The position numbers and the translations under genes were made by a program. A stretch of DNA of 64,000 nt from Bacteroidota bacterium (GTDB lineage Bacteria; Bacteroidota; Bacteroidia; Bacteroidales; F082), in the NCBI GenBank assembly GCA_020444415.1, contig JAHLLA010000004.1, positions 62,001 to 126,000 on the forward strand, given 5' to 3'. How positions within the stretch are numbered: position 1 is the stretch's first letter; every line of letters starts with the position of its first letter. Below are positions 49,854 to 58,207 of the stretch, piece by piece. A model generated the notes under the pieces. That model was not told the DNA's origin and searched no databases. It saw only the letters and a list, made by a program, of their open reading frames with translations.

Positions 49854-51074
49854 ATGAGCACCTACTTTATCATAGCCTGGAGAAACCTTTGGCGAAATAG
49901 TCGCAGAACGCTAATAACGAGTGCATCGATCTTTTTTGGCGTGTTTTTCGCCATTTTTATGTCATCCCTACAACAGGGCTCCTTCGAGAATATGGTAGAT
50001 AATATGGTCAGGTTTTACTCTGGCTACATTCAGGTTCAGGAGTCAGACTTTAACCAGCACAGGAGCCTGAATAATTCAATGCATGCAGATGATAATTTTC
50101 AACACGAAATTGACAACCACGCCCTTGTCACGCAGTCTTCGCAACGAATTGAATCCTTTGCCCTTGCCAGTTCTGATGAAAATAGCTTTCCTTGTATGCT
50201 GTTTGGAATCCAACCTGAAAAAGAAGAGGCCATTTCGGGCGTTTCAAAATGGTTGAGCGAAGGAAACTTTATTAAACCAGGATCAAAAGACCTCCTTGTT
50301 GGTAAAGTATTGGCGAAAAACTTAAAAATAGGCGTGAATGACAGCATCGTTTTAATCGGACAGGGTTATCATGGCGTAAGTTCGGCAGGCATATACAGGA
50401 TTTCCGGTATATTGGATTTCCCATTACCAGATTTAAGCAAGCAACTCATTTATATGGACTTGCAAAATGCACAGGAATTTTTCTCCATGCCAGGATTGAT
50501 CACGTCTCAAGTAGTCATGGTAGAAAAGCCTGAGCAAGTGGCACAGGTGATCTTTGATTTGGCACCCAAATTAGGTGCTGAAATGAAAATTTATTCGTGG
50601 GATACCCTGCAACCCGAACTGGTAAGTTTAATTGATGGAAAAACCGCCAGCGGAAAAATAGTAAAACTGCTGTTGTTTATGGTTATTGGTTTTGGTGTAT
50701 GGGCCACCATCATCATGCTGATGCACGAGCGAAAAAGAGAACTCGGGGTTATGATCGCCGTTGGATTTCAAAAAACCCGGATTATGATCATGATTATTAT
50801 CGAATCTGCATTTATCGGTCTAATAGGTGTCCTGATTGGCATCGGCATCAGTTATCCAATCATCTGGTACCTGTTCAATAATCCAATACATGTTACCGGT
50901 GAAATGGCCGAAACCTACAAATCAATGGGTTTCGAGCCCGTTTTAAAATTTGGCATCAATCCTAACATCTTTTTAAACCCGGCTTTTACCATTCTGGTCA
51001 TTTTTACGGTGTTGTCAATTTACGAAATCTGGTATGTAGCACGCCTAAAAACCGTAACAGCACTTAAAGCCTAA
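49854..51074 (+). CDS. FtsX/MacB-type ABC permease 1
   Basis: 406 residues. An N-terminal span follows the 'IAWRNLWRNSRRTLITSASIFFGV' pattern, then a periplasmic MacB-core-like domain (about 45-260). Three C-terminal spans follow, with MHERKRELGVMIAVGFQ between the first two, as in LolC/LolE/MacB. These mechanotransmission permeases do not move substrate through the membrane but drive extraction or export on the periplasmic side. It is closely related to permease 2 just downstream, so the two probably arose by tandem duplication. Confidence 0.9.
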   Translation: MSTYFIIAWRNLWRNSRRTLITSASIFFGVFFAIFMSSLQQGSFENMVDNMVRFYSGYIQVQESDFNQHRSLNNSMHADDNFQHEIDNHALVTQSSQRIESFALASSDENSFPCMLFGIQPEKEEAISGVSKWLSEGNFIKPGSKDLLVGKVLAKNLKIGVNDSIVLIGQGYHGVSSAGIYRISGILDFPLPDLSKQLIYMDLQNAQEFFSMPGLITSQVVMVEKPEQVAQVIFDLAPKLGAEMKIYSWDTLQPELVSLIDGKTASGKIVKLLLFMVIGFGVWATIIMLMHERKRELGVMIAVGFQKTRIMIMIIIESAFIGLIGVLIGIGISYPIIWYLFNNPIHVTGEMAETYKSMGFEPVLKFGINPNIFLNPAFTILVIFTVLSIYEIWYVARLKTVTALKA

Positions 51075-51085
51075 AATATGCTGAT

Positions 51086-52303
51086 ATGAAGAATTTTAAA
51101 ATAGCATGGAGAAACTTATGGCGCAAACCCTGGAGAACTATCATCACCAGCGGATCTATATTTTTTGGGGTCATTTTTACAGCCTTAATGACATCCATGC
51201 AATATGGTTCATATGATTCGATGATTGATAATGTTGTGAAATTTTATTCGGGTTATATGCAAATTTTTACCGAAAAGTATTACGAGAATAAAACCATCAA
51301 CAATACTTTTAAATTAAATGATTCAATCCTTGAAATAGTCAGGACCACCCCGGAAATAACCCAATATACATCACGCCTTGAATATTTTACGCTGGCTTCA
51401 TCTGAGGAGTTAACACGTGGCGCCATGGTCATCGGTATCGAGCCGGAATCAGAAAACAGGGTAACCAACTTAAAGAAATGGGTAAATGAAGGACATTATT
51501 TAAATAAAGGTGACAAAGGTGTTCTGGTGGCTATTGACCTGGCTAAATACCTGCACATTGGTATTGGCGACTCGCTGGTTTTATACGGACAGGGATTTCA
51601 TGGTGTGATGGCGGCTGGCATCTACCCCGTAAAAGGTATTTTAAAATTCCCCTCGCCTGAATTGAATAAACAGTTCATTTATATGGATCTGACAACAGCA
51701 CAGACTTTTTTCTCAGCACCCGACAGGTTATCTTCATTTGTGCTAATGGTAGAAGATCACTATCACTTAACGGCAGCCATGAATCAGCTTAGAAAGAAAA
51801 TTAAAGCACCATTCACAGTCATGTCGTGGGATGAACTGCAACCCGAACTGGTATCCATGATCGAGGCTGATAAAGCGGGAGGTGTTTTCATGAAAGCCAT
51901 TTTATACATGATCATCACTTTCGGCATTTTCGGTACCATCCTGATGATGATTTCTGAACGCAAGAGGGAACTGGGGGTTATGATTGCCATTGGTATGCAA
52001 AGGCATAAGTTGGGCATCATCCTGTTTATCGAAACACTATTAATGGGATTGCTTGGAGCTTTAAGCGGATTGTTGGCAAGTATTCCATTGGTGTATTATT
52101 TCTTCAAAAATCCGATTCCATTAACCGGCGATGCGGCGAAAACAATGATTGAAATGGGGATTGAACCGTATATGTATTTCTCCATGCATCCAAAAGTTTT
52201 TTATACGCAAGCGATCATTGTTTTCATTATCACAATGGTCATCGCACTATTTCCAATTTATAAGGCATTCACTTTAAAACTGATATCAGCTTTAAGGGCA
52301 TAA
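51086..52303 (+). CDS. FtsX/MacB-type ABC permease 2
   Basis: 405 residues, 11 bases after permease 1 and colinear with it: 'IAWRNLWRKPWRTIITSGSIFFGV' start, GQGFHGVMAAGIYPVKGIL in the periplasmic domain, and SERKRELGVMIAIGMQ in the C-terminal FtsX domain. Both share 'PELVS.I' before the second span group. It is probably a partner of permease 1 or 3 in a heterodimer, as LolC pairs with LolE. Confidence 0.9.
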   Translation: MKNFKIAWRNLWRKPWRTIITSGSIFFGVIFTALMTSMQYGSYDSMIDNVVKFYSGYMQIFTEKYYENKTINNTFKLNDSILEIVRTTPEITQYTSRLEYFTLASSEELTRGAMVIGIEPESENRVTNLKKWVNEGHYLNKGDKGVLVAIDLAKYLHIGIGDSLVLYGQGFHGVMAAGIYPVKGILKFPSPELNKQFIYMDLTTAQTFFSAPDRLSSFVLMVEDHYHLTAAMNQLRKKIKAPFTVMSWDELQPELVSMIEADKAGGVFMKAILYMIITFGIFGTILMMISERKRELGVMIAIGMQRHKLGIILFIETLLMGLLGALSGLLASIPLVYYFFKNPIPLTGDAAKTMIEMGIEPYMYFSMHPKVFYTQAIIVFIITMVIALFPIYKAFTLKLISALRA

Positions 52304-52327
52304 TTTTAATAAAAAAACTCATATATC

Positions 52328-53545
52328 ATGCTTTTATCAATATCATGGCGAAACATCTGGAGGAACAAGGTCAGGAGTCTTGTAATCATCTTTTCAATTG
52401 CATTGGGCATTTTTGCCGGTGTGGCCGCAACAGCTTTCATGAAAGGACTCGCCGAGCAACGCATACAGAAGGTGATTAATACTGAATTGTCCTACATGCA
52501 AATTCATAAGAATGGATTCAGGCAAAATTCTGATTTCAAATCTTATATGCCTGACGCACAAAACCTGGCAAGTGAAATACGTGCCATTCCCAACGTCACA
52601 GGTGCCAGCCAGCGAATTATCGTGCAATCAATGATCGCTTCCGCCGAAACAGCTTCCGGTGTTCTCATTGCCGGTATTGATCCTGAATTGGAATCAAAAG
52701 TGACAAACATCCACGACCGCATCATCGAAGGTGCATACTTTGAAGGTATTAAGAAAAACCCGGTTGTCATTGGAAAGAAACTCGCCGAAAAACTGAATGT
52801 AAAGGTTAAAAGCAAACTGGTTATTACATTGCAGGATACGGCTAATAATGTCATCAGCGGATTATTCAGGGTATCAGGAATTTATACATCAAATAATAAT
52901 GTATATGACGAATCACATATTTTCGTTCGCTACGATGACTTGCTGCGGCTTTCAGCGCTGCCGGAAGGTGTGGCACATGAAATAGCGATTAACATTAACG
53001 ACAATGAAAATCTGCAAACCATTGAATCATCTGTTAAAGAAATTGCTTCCGGGTATGAGGTGCTGGATTGGAAATCATTAAGTCCGGAGATGAATTATCT
53101 GACCGAAGCGATGGACCTCTATATGTATATCTTCATCATCATCATACTTCTCGCATTGCTTTTCGGAATCATAAACACAATGCTAATGGTAGTGATGGAA
53201 CGGACTAAAGAAATCGGAATGCTTATGGCCGTTGGCATGAACAAAATACGGATTTTTTCCATGGTGTTGCTGGAGTCGATTTTACTTTCTCTAACCGGTG
53301 GCGTTGTCGGAATTATAATCGGGGCTGCATTTTCGAAATGGAGAGAAACAAAACCGATCGATTTGAGTGCCTGGGCACAGGGATACGAACAACTTGGATA
53401 TGATGCATATGTGTATACAAGCCTGGAACCGGTCATGCTGGTGAACATAACGATCCTGGTGATCATTACAGGCGTTATTGCTGCACTTTACCCGGCTTAC
53501 AAAGCATTAAAGAACGATCCTGCAGATGCGTTGCGGATAGAATAA
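52328..53545 (+). CDS. FtsX/MacB-type ABC permease 3
   Basis: 405 residues with the same architecture, but more diverged: ISWRNIWRNKVRSLVIIFSIALGI, then MERTKEIGMLMAVGMNK in the FtsX domain. The 'RTKEIG.L.A.G' form is nearer to the LolE/MacB standard than the 'RKRELGVMIA' form of permeases 1 and 2. With one ATPase gene for three permeases, two alternative permease pairs may exist. The ATPase gene follows after 50 bases. Confidence 0.9.
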   Translation: MLLSISWRNIWRNKVRSLVIIFSIALGIFAGVAATAFMKGLAEQRIQKVINTELSYMQIHKNGFRQNSDFKSYMPDAQNLASEIRAIPNVTGASQRIIVQSMIASAETASGVLIAGIDPELESKVTNIHDRIIEGAYFEGIKKNPVVIGKKLAEKLNVKVKSKLVITLQDTANNVISGLFRVSGIYTSNNNVYDESHIFVRYDDLLRLSALPEGVAHEIAININDNENLQTIESSVKEIASGYEVLDWKSLSPEMNYLTEAMDLYMYIFIIIILLALLFGIINTMLMVVMERTKEIGMLMAVGMNKIRIFSMVLLESILLSLTGGVVGIIIGAAFSKWRETKPIDLSAWAQGYEQLGYDAYVYTSLEPVMLVNITILVIITGVIAALYPAYKALKNDPADALRIE

Positions 53546-53594
53546 TGAGTATTTGATTGAAGTAAATAAAAAAAGAACAATAAACACTAACATC

Positions 53595-54284
53595 ATGAAT
53601 GTTATAGAAATAAAAGACCTCGTAAAAATCTACAACAGCAGCGAGGTACAGGTAAAAGCAGTGAACGGTATTACCGTCAACTTTGAAGAAGGTGAGTTTA
53701 CTGCAGTAGTAGGGCCTTCAGGATCTGGAAAAACAACTTTTCTGAACATGCTTGGCGGTCTTGACAGACCCACCTCGGGCTCCGTTAGAATTGGCGGCAC
53801 CGAAGTTTGGGACCTCAGCTCAAGAAAGCTGATTGATTTCAGGATGAACAACATTGGTTTCGTATTCCAGTCGTATAACCTGATTCCGGTACTGACTGCT
53901 GGTGAAAATGTAGAATTCATCATGCACCTGCAGGGACGGCCTAAAAAGGAACGTACAGAACGTACCAAAGAAATGCTGGAAGCTATGGGAATTGGTGACC
54001 GGATTAAAAGCAGACCTGCAAAGCTTTCAGGAGGGCAACAACAGCGCGTAGCCGTTGCACGGGCACTGGCGTCAAAACCGGAGTTCATTCTGGCTGATGA
54101 ACCCACTGCCAACCTCGACTCCCATTCAACAAGCGAATTGCTGGAGTTGATGTCGAAGATGAACAAAAAGTACAATACCACTTTCATCTTCGCCACCCAC
54201 GACCAGCGGGTAATGGATAAAGCAAGAAGAATTATTACCATTGAGGATGGAAAGATTTTGAGTGATGAAAAGTTTAAGAGATAA
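53595..54284 (+). CDS. ABC transporter ATPase of the LolD/MacB type
   Basis: 229 residues. Walker A is GPSGSGKTT (about 43-51), the Q-loop FVFQSYNLIPVLTAGENV, the signature LSGGQQQRVAVARALA, Walker B FILADEPTANLD and the H-loop ATHD. The 'SYNLIPVLTA.ENV' stretch is typical of the LolD/MacB/FtsE group. The ATG at 53595 is chosen because the 14 upstream codons carry no conserved sequence. It powers the three permeases. The end overlaps the barrel gene by 20 bases, so all are translated as one unit. Confidence 0.92.
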   Translation: MNVIEIKDLVKIYNSSEVQVKAVNGITVNFEEGEFTAVVGPSGSGKTTFLNMLGGLDRPTSGSVRIGGTEVWDLSSRKLIDFRMNNIGFVFQSYNLIPVLTAGENVEFIMHLQGRPKKERTERTKEMLEAMGIGDRIKSRPAKLSGGQQQRVAVARALASKPEFILADEPTANLDSHSTSELLELMSKMNKKYNTTFIFATHDQRVMDKARRIITIEDGKILSDEKFKR

Positions 54285-55608
54285 GATAGAATTAAACTGT
54301 CTTCGCCTTCGGAGCAAATCTGGAACAGCAGTGGCTAATTATAAAACTTTCTTTTTAGTTTTAGTCATTATTCTGATTTTCGTTTCAAGCACGAACTCCC
54401 AAACAAAACCTAAAAAATTCCGGTTTTCCGGCTTCCTTGAATACCTCAATAATACTTGGATCCCCGAGGGTGAGATGGCTCAAACCCTTAGCATAAACAA
54501 CTGGCAAATGCAGGGAGGCATTTACAACAGATTTAACTTTTGGTATGAACCAACTACCAATCTTGAATTTTATGTGGGCATGCGAAACAACTTTGTCTTT
54601 GGCCCCATGGTTACTACCTATACGAATCTTTTTAATTTGGCTGGTATAAGTTACAGCGAGTTGGTTACATACGATCCCGGGTATTTGGATTTAACTTTTA
54701 ATATAGCCAACAACAATTCATACATACTTTACACCAATTTCGACCGGGCAAATGTTAAATGGACATTAGATAAGTTTGAATTAACAGTCGGTCGGCAGCG
54801 CATTAATTGGGGGCAGAACTTCATCTGGAACCCCAACGATATTTTTAATGCCTACAATTTTTTTGATTTCAATTACGTAGAACGCCCCGGTTCTGACGCT
54901 GTGCTGATGGAACTGTTTACCGGTGATTTTTCATCCATTCAACTGGCAGGCAAACTGAGTTATATACAAGTGGCTGAAGACACTTCAGTTCTTATTTTAA
55001 ATGATGAACTCAAACTGACTGCTGCAGCCATGTACCGATTTAATAAATGGAATTATGATTTCCAGGTTTTTGCTGGGGTAATGGAAGCAGACGTTACTGC
55101 CGGACTTGGATGGGCTGGTTCAATTGCTGGCGCTGGCTTTACAGGTGAGGTTTCATGGTTCAGGGATATGGATTACTTTGCTGACACATCCGGTGTGGTG
55201 GTGGCATCCATTGGAGCTAATTACACTTTTAAAAATAGCATCTTTATTAATTTTTCAGCGATCTATAATAGTTCCGGAGCCATTGATTCTGTGAATGCAG
55301 TCGGATCTGGATTTATAGGCTCTTTTTCCAATGTATTTTCAAGCAGCTTAAATGCCAAAAACTTAACAAGGGCCCGGCTCGATCTATTCGGTCAAATATC
55401 ATACCCTGTTACGCCCCTCATCAACCTAGACCTGGCATGCATTTTCAACCCCTATGACTTATCAGGTTTTGTAGGACCCACAGTCAACTTCAGTCTTTCT
55501 GATAATATATCGCTCGGTGCAGTTGGTCAATTATTCTGGGGTCAACCCTTTACTGAATATGGCGATATCGGACAAATGTTCTACCTCGACCTGAAGTGGT
55601 CCTTTTAA
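54265..55608 (+). CDS. Putative outer-membrane beta-barrel, terminal gene of the export operon
   Basis: 447 residues. A hydrophobic segment (FFLVLVIILIFVSSTNSQ, about 29-46) acts as a signal peptide behind an unusually long, basic N-terminal region. The rest is alternating beta-strands with Gly, Asn and aromatic residues, ending in an aromatic C-terminus (YLDLKWSF), the mark of barrel assembly. The opening GFLEYLNNTW and 'VGRQRINWGQNFIWNPNDIFNAYNFFD' resemble DUF1302-like porins. It starts inside the ATPase gene (20-base overlap), using the ATG at 54265. It is probably the outer-membrane end of a trans-envelope route. Confidence 0.78.
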   Translation: MKSLRDKIELNCLRLRSKSGTAVANYKTFFLVLVIILIFVSSTNSQTKPKKFRFSGFLEYLNNTWIPEGEMAQTLSINNWQMQGGIYNRFNFWYEPTTNLEFYVGMRNNFVFGPMVTTYTNLFNLAGISYSELVTYDPGYLDLTFNIANNNSYILYTNFDRANVKWTLDKFELTVGRQRINWGQNFIWNPNDIFNAYNFFDFNYVERPGSDAVLMELFTGDFSSIQLAGKLSYIQVAEDTSVLILNDELKLTAAAMYRFNKWNYDFQVFAGVMEADVTAGLGWAGSIAGAGFTGEVSWFRDMDYFADTSGVVVASIGANYTFKNSIFINFSAIYNSSGAIDSVNAVGSGFIGSFSNVFSSSLNAKNLTRARLDLFGQISYPVTPLINLDLACIFNPYDLSGFVGPTVNFSLSDNISLGAVGQLFWGQPFTEYGDIGQMFYLDLKWSF

Positions 55609-55651
55609 AAACATCAAAATACACTTAACTCACTGGGCATTGATTCTTTAT

Positions 55652-55659
55652 TAAATTTG
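55652..55659 (+). promoter_or_regulatory. -7 box for the DUF308-like gene
   Basis: TAAATTTG, an exact TAnnTTTG match, 21 bases before the ATG at 55681. Confidence 0.5.
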
Positions 55660-55680
55660 TATTGAATTAATTGCACTCCC

Positions 55681-56193
55681 ATGAAATTAACATTACGCGC
55701 CATACGATCTTTCATATTGCTGTTGGTAGGTCTGGCTGCTATTTTCCTGAATCAAAAAGCAGATGGTTTTTCCGGATTATTCGGTATCGCCCTCACTATT
55801 TCTGCAGCGTTGACGGTTATTTTTCTGTTCCTTCAGTTTGACAAGCCCATGAACGAGAAAATAGTGATGGAACTCATAGCTGATGGATTTTCCGGCATTG
55901 TTATATTTACGTATCCACAAAGCGACGAAAGATTTTTTCTTATTGTTTTCTCATTCTGGATCGTCTGGATGGGTATTCTTTGCCTGGCTTCGGGACTACT
56001 TGATAAAAAACATGAAAAACTGATGTGGCTATACACCCTCCTGGGTATTATGTTCGTTGTTTTCGGATTTATCATCATGAATTACACGGATGAAATGTTC
56101 AATTCCGTCATCTACCTGGTAGGTTTTATCCTGGCGATTTATAGTATATTTGGTTTGTACACAATATTGCTGCGTAAATCTGAACTTTACTAA
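55681..56193 (+). CDS. DUF308/HdeD-like membrane protein
   Basis: 170 residues with six membrane spans in three pairs, the layout of DUF308/HdeD proteins (AIRSFILLLVGLAAIFL, then GLFGIALTISAALTVIFLF, and a final LVGFILAIYSIFGLYTILL). HdeD has been linked to acid resistance in enterobacteria, but the function here is unknown. The GMC oxidoreductase gene starts 14 bases downstream, so they share a transcript. Confidence 0.7.
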   Translation: MKLTLRAIRSFILLLVGLAAIFLNQKADGFSGLFGIALTISAALTVIFLFLQFDKPMNEKIVMELIADGFSGIVIFTYPQSDERFFLIVFSFWIVWMGILCLASGLLDKKHEKLMWLYTLLGIMFVVFGFIIMNYTDEMFNSVIYLVGFILAIYSIFGLYTILLRKSELY

Positions 56194-56207
56194 CCACACC
56201 TAAAAAT

Positions 56208-57773
56208 ATGTCTGAACTCGTATATGATTATGTAATTATCGGCAGTGGATTTGGAGGTGCTGTATCCGCTTTGCGACTTTCCGAAAAAGACTATAAAGTG
56301 TTGGTGATTGAAAAGGGAAAGAGATACAGTAGCAATGATTTCCCTAAAACCAACTGGCACCTTAAAAAGTGGCTCTGGCTGCCATCCTTTCGCTTGTTTG
56401 GCATTATGAAAATGACCTTTTTCAGGCATATTGGCATATTGAGCGGTGTGGGTGTTGGAGGTGGTTCGCTGGTGTATGCCAATACGCTGGCGAAACCAAA
56501 AAAAGTTTTTTACCAATCAGGTAGCTGGGCCAAATTAGCCGATTGGGAAAGCGAACTGGAACCTTTTTATAAGATGGCCTCAACCATGCTCGGTGCAGTA
56601 ACGAATCCAAACCTGGAACTGGGTGATCAATATTTGCATAAGCTGGCTGTTGAACAGCAAAGAGAAATCCATTTTGAACCTACCAAAGTTTCTGTTTTCT
56701 TCGGCGAAGCTGACATCACTGTCTCAGATCCCTATTTTGAAGGCAAAGGACCTGAAAGAGCAGGTTGTAACCAATGTGGTGGCTGCATGACAGGATGCAG
56801 GTACAATGCTAAAAACACACTCGATAAAAATTACCTGTACCTGGCAGAAAAAAATGGTGTTGAAATTCTTGCCGAACAGGAAGTAATTGATATAACTGAA
56901 AAAAGTGCTGACGGATCAAATCAATACGAAGTTACCTACCGTGATTCGACGAAATTATTCAAACGTAAAACGAAAATAAGTGCTAAAGGTGTTGTATTTG
57001 CAGGCGGTGTGTTGGGTACCGTCAAATTGCTGGTAAAACTCAAAAGCAGCTCATTACCAAATCTAAGTGACCAGGTGGGTAAAGATGTGCGAACCAACAA
57101 CGAAGGCCTTATTTTCAGTGTTTCGGCCAATAAAGAGAAGGATTTCTCAAAAGGCATTGCCATTGGTTCCATTTACCACCCCAACGAAAATACCCACATC
57201 GAACCGGTAAGATACGCTAAAGGTTCGGGGTTCTGGCGATTGGGTATGCTGCCATTCGTCATCGGCAGCAACACCTTTTCGAGGCTTTTTAAAATTATGA
57301 TTGAGTTTCTAACAAAACCGTTCATGTATTTTAAACTATACACGGTTAAAGATTTTGCCAAACAATCCATCGTATTGCTGTTTATGCAGCATATCGACAG
57401 CACTTTAAGCCTGAACAAAGGCCTTTTCAGGTTGAAATCAAAAGTAACATCCGGCCAAAAACCCACCGCTTTTATTCCCAAAGCCAAGGCCATCGTGGAG
57501 CAGTATAACCAAATTTCCGGCGGCAAGTCATTCGTATATGTATCCGAATCCATTTTCAACATTCCTTCCACGGCACATATTCTTGGTGGCGCGGTAATGG
57601 GAGATACCATTCACAACGGCGTGATTGATAAAGACAACAAGGTATTTGGTTATGAGCATATGTACATTTGCGATGGCTCGGCTATTTCTGCCAACCCGGG
57701 TGTAAATCCATCTCTGACCATTACTGCCATTAGCGAACGGGCAATGAGCAAGGTACCTCAAAATAAAATTTAA
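56208..57773 (+). CDS. GMC-family FAD oxidoreductase with [4Fe-4S]-like cysteine motif
   Basis: 521 residues. The N-terminal FAD Rossmann motif is IIGSGFGGAVSALRL (about 10-24), followed by GVGVGGGSLVYAN. The C-terminal GMC region has STAHILGGAVMG and DGSAISANPGVNPSLTITAISER. The set resembles bacterial cholesterol oxidase-like and long-chain alcohol oxidase-like GMC enzymes. Residues 187-197 hold CNQCGGCMTGC, an exact CX2CX2CX3C spacing, as for one [4Fe-4S] cluster. The substrate is unknown, probably an alcohol or sterol-like molecule. It is co-transcribed with the DUF308-like gene. Confidence 0.85.
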   Translation: MSELVYDYVIIGSGFGGAVSALRLSEKDYKVLVIEKGKRYSSNDFPKTNWHLKKWLWLPSFRLFGIMKMTFFRHIGILSGVGVGGGSLVYANTLAKPKKVFYQSGSWAKLADWESELEPFYKMASTMLGAVTNPNLELGDQYLHKLAVEQQREIHFEPTKVSVFFGEADITVSDPYFEGKGPERAGCNQCGGCMTGCRYNAKNTLDKNYLYLAEKNGVEILAEQEVIDITEKSADGSNQYEVTYRDSTKLFKRKTKISAKGVVFAGGVLGTVKLLVKLKSSSLPNLSDQVGKDVRTNNEGLIFSVSANKEKDFSKGIAIGSIYHPNENTHIEPVRYAKGSGFWRLGMLPFVIGSNTFSRLFKIMIEFLTKPFMYFKLYTVKDFAKQSIVLLFMQHIDSTLSLNKGLFRLKSKVTSGQKPTAFIPKAKAIVEQYNQISGGKSFVYVSESIFNIPSTAHILGGAVMGDTIHNGVIDKDNKVFGYEHMYICDGSAISANPGVNPSLTITAISERAMSKVPQNKI

Positions 57774-57778
57774 AAAAA

Positions 57779-57809
57779 TTGCCTAGTTTAAATAAAGTTA
57801 CTATTTTTG
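57779..57809 (+). promoter_or_regulatory. Promoter of rpsO
   Basis: TTG (57779-57781), 20 bases, then TATTTTTG (57802-57809). Consensus in both boxes. The ATG is 33 bases after the -7 box. Confidence 0.7.
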
Positions 57810-57841
57810 CAGCCCGAAATTTTTAGGAAAAAAAGAAACAT

Positions 57842-58111
57842 ATGTATTTAACCGCTGAAAAGAAAAGAGAGATTTTTGAACAATATGGAAGCACTGTAAC
57901 CGACACCGGTTCCGCCGAAGGACAGATCGCACTGTTCACCTTTCGTATTAAACATCTCACAGGTCATTTGAAAGAAAATAAAAAAGACCTTTTTACTCAA
58001 AGATCACTGATTAGACTGGTAGGAAAAAGAAGAAGGCTTCTTGATTATCTGAAAGATAAAGATATCGAAAGATATCGCGCCATTATTAAGGATCTCGGAC
58101 TAAGAAAGTAA
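57842..58111 (+). CDS. rpsO: 30S ribosomal protein S15
   Basis: 89 residues, the standard length. It has the S15 pattern [48 protein letters not shown] and the final [12 protein letters not shown]. It binds 16S rRNA in the platform of the small subunit. The rpsO-pnp order is conserved in many bacteria. A strong hairpin lies just downstream. Confidence 0.97.
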   Translation: MYLTAEKKREIFEQYGSTVTDTGSAEGQIALFTFRIKHLTGHLKENKKDLFTQRSLIRLVGKRRRLLDYLKDKDIERYRAIIKDLGLRK

Positions 58112-58132
58112 CAAAGAAATAATTTGATGCGC

Positions 58133-58164
58133 AAAAAAAGGCAATTGGTGAATTGCCTTTTTTT
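58133..58164 (+). terminator. Strong hairpin between rpsO and pnp
   Basis: A perfect stem AAAAAAAGGCAATT/AATTGCCTTTTTTT with loop GGTG. It works as an intrinsic terminator on either strand. No clear promoter follows before pnp, so partial read-through or RNA processing is likely. Confidence 0.85.
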
Positions 58165-58207
58165 GTGTTTTTATCATCACAAAATTTATTCATTTAGGAA
58201 AAAAGAC

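Noticed and set aside
53630-54241. Minus-strand open frame of 203 codons
   Set aside because: It is antisense to the ABC ATPase gene, which has all expected motifs.
58127-58207. Upstream start for pnp
   Set aside because: The extension would encode the strong hairpin and lacks similarity to the conserved N-terminus.
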